Source of the DNA: Chitinophaga solisilvae | GTDB taxonomy: Bacteria > Bacteroidota > Bacteroidia > Chitinophagales > Chitinophagaceae | Length of the DNA stretch: 64,000 bases | NCBI RefSeq assembly: GCF_009928525.1 | Contig: NZ_JAABOK010000004.1 | Span: forward strand, 468,019 to 532,018 | Reading direction: 5' to 3' | Shown: piece after piece, positions 62,712 to 64,000 of the stretch | Layout of the letters: every line of letters starts with the position of its first letter | Numbering within the stretch: the stretch's first letter is position 1 | Program-made: the position numbers and the translations under genes | Notes under the pieces: model-generated | What the model was told of the DNA's origin: nothing | Database searches by the model: none | The model's input: the letters and a program-made list of their open reading frames with translations, nothing else

Positions 62712-64000
62712 ATGAAAGCAACAATATTGAAATATGGACTGCTGATGTTAACAGCCGGAACAATATGCCTGACCGGTTGCCGGAAATTTTTGGATGAATC
62801 GGATCCCAGCAACTATACAGAAGATACTTATTTTACAAAACCTGAACATGCAAGAGCTTCTGTAAATGCTATCTACCAGAGCTTGCGGGCGCCATTGTCC
62901 AGTGGTTTTGGCGGTGGTGCCTGGACGATGACGGAATTTGCCACCGGCCAGGCTGCCACAGATCTGGGCCAGGCTGTCAGCAGCTATTTTATAAAAGACC
63001 TGAATAACACGGCGGATAACGCCTATGGTGAAAGCTACTGGAAAAATTATTACACAGGCATTGCCAATGCTAATCTCTCCTTAGCCAGAATACCTGGCAT
63101 TAATATGGATAAGGCAGAAGCCAGAAGACTGCTGGGTGAAGCCCGCTTTTTACGCGCATGGTACTATTTTAATCTGATACAGATGTTTGGCAATATCCCC
63201 CTGGTTACGGCACCCGTTGACCTGAATTCAGATCAGTTAAAGCCCAACCAGGCGCCTGTAGAAGAGGTATACAAACTGATCGTGGAGGATCTTACCACAG
63301 CGGAAGCATCCGGATTGCCCTGGGCAGATGCCAGCGGTAAGGTAACCATGGGCGCTATAAAATCATTGCTGGCAAAAGTATATCTCACCATGGCCGGATA
63401 TCCTTTACAAAAAGGAAGTCAGTATTTTGATCTGGCAGCAAAGAAAGCGGAAGAAGTACTGGATTCAAAACAGTATAAACTGTTTGCGTCCTACAATGAT
63501 CTGCATAACCCGGCAAAGAAGAACATAGAGGAAAATATTTTTATGATTCAGTTCAAAACCCAGGTTATTCCAGGCGACTGGCAGGTATTGATTATTCCTT
63601 ATAACAAAAATATCTCTGCCTACTCCTCTGAAACAGGAGGTATCTATGCTACAGCTGATTTTGTAAAGTCCTATGACCCTGCTGACCTGAGAGCAAAGGA
63701 AGGCCAGTTCTTTTTTACCGAATTCACCAACCAGGACGACAGGACTCAGAAGGTAAAACTCGGAGGGTATTTTATCTACAAACTTTTCGATGTTGTAGCG
63801 CAAACTACCACCGCCAACAGTGATCTTAACTGGTCAGCGATCCGCTACGCTGACATATTGCTGGTATTTGCGGAAGCCGCCAATGAAGTAAGCGGACCAG
63901 GTGCAAAAGCGTACGATGCCGTTAACCAGGTGAGAACAAGGGCACAATTGCCGGCGTTAACAGGACTTACCCAGACTCAATTACGCGAAGCTATCTGGCG
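62712..64000 (+). CDS. SusD/RagB-family surface lipoprotein (partial, runs off the window)
   Basis: The ATG at 62712 starts a lipoprotein with signal (CLTGCRKF, Cys near 23). The SusD start motif FLDESDPSNYTEDTYF follows. The tetratricopeptide-like core has EARFLRAWYYFNLIQMFGNIPL near 140 and IRYADILLVFAEAAN near 380. The frame is open to the last base, so at least 429 codons are present and the 3' end is missing. It binds the substrate for SusC. Confidence 0.95.
   Translation, partial: MKATILKYGLLMLTAGTICLTGCRKFLDESDPSNYTEDTYFTKPEHARASVNAIYQSLRAPLSSGFGGGAWTMTEFATGQAATDLGQAVSSYFIKDLNNTADNAYGESYWKNYYTGIANANLSLARIPGINMDKAEARRLLGEARFLRAWYYFNLIQMFGNIPLVTAPVDLNSDQLKPNQAPVEEVYKLIVEDLTTAEASGLPWADASGKVTMGAIKSLLAKVYLTMAGYPLQKGSQYFDLAAKKAEEVLDSKQYKLFASYNDLHNPAKKNIEENIFMIQFKTQVIPGDWQVLIIPYNKNISAYSSETGGIYATADFVKSYDPADLRAKEGQFFFTEFTNQDDRTQKVKLGGYFIYKLFDVVAQTTTANSDLNWSAIRYADILLVFAEAANEVSGPGAKAYDAVNQVRTRAQLPALTGLTQTQLREAIW

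Overview
The window looks like chromosome of a Chitinophaga-type Bacteroidota. It has a SusC/SusD pair, a second TonB-dependent barrel protein, many exported proteins with Bacteroidota-style lipoprotein signals, and start codons preceded by A/T-rich sequence rather than Shine-Dalgarno motifs. The lanthipeptide leaders are of the Bacteroidota class I type. Assignments rest on reading motifs by eye; no database search was possible.

1-17.4 kb (+ strand) is the 3' part of a nonribosomal peptide synthetase (NRPS) operon. It carries the last codons of an upstream gene, then NRPS-1 (C-terminal half of a C domain, A, PCP, C) and NRPS-2 (C, A, PCP, C, FkbH, PCP, C). These are followed by a luciferase-like monooxygenase, NRPS-3 (PCP, C), an exported alpha/beta hydrolase with a C-terminal membrane domain, a DUF1796-like protein and a stand-alone carrier protein. 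The FkbH unit stands where an A domain would be, so a glycerate-type unit is probably built in from 1,3-bisphosphoglycerate. The hydrolase has the layout of membrane-tethered prodrug peptidases. No thioesterase domain is visible. The operon ends at a long perfect palindrome.

17.7-36.2 kb is a mixed accessory region: a secreted protein, a PNPOx-like flavoprotein, a lipoprotein metalloprotease with a discoidin domain, a large helical orphan protein, an exported thioredoxin, and a monohaem cytochrome paired with a protein carrying a PA-IL-like lectin domain. It also has an orphan class I terpene synthase, a lipoprotein, a DUF1826-like protein and a TonB-type barrel protein. A second palindrome of the same family, a terminator and a tRNA-Glu with an odd anticodon loop close this part.

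37.0-48.4 kb is the most notable region, a class I lanthipeptide cluster. Three paralogous precursors, all ending in a Ser-Cys-Cys-Arg-Arg-Ser-Cys-Asn motif, are followed on the minus strand by a peptide-arginase-like UPF0489 protein, LanC, a luciferase-like oxidoreductase (LanJC candidate), full-length LanB, a C39-peptidase ABC exporter, a one-helix membrane protein and an Asp/Asn beta-hydroxylase-like protein. A divergent LanC homologue lacking two of the three zinc ligands lies at the far end on the plus strand. The set predicts a lanthipeptide with ornithine (from the Arg-Arg pair), hydroxy-Asp and possibly D-Ala.

49.2-64 kb is a carbohydrate-acid utilisation locus. It has a beta-propeller lipoprotein and an AraC regulator on the minus strand. 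On the plus strand are a TIM-barrel epimerase, an enolase-superfamily dehydratase, a VOC protein, a 2-hydroxyacid dehydrogenase, a ThuA-like protein, a large PVC-type propeller/cytochrome c lipoprotein, SusC, and a SusD cut by the window end.
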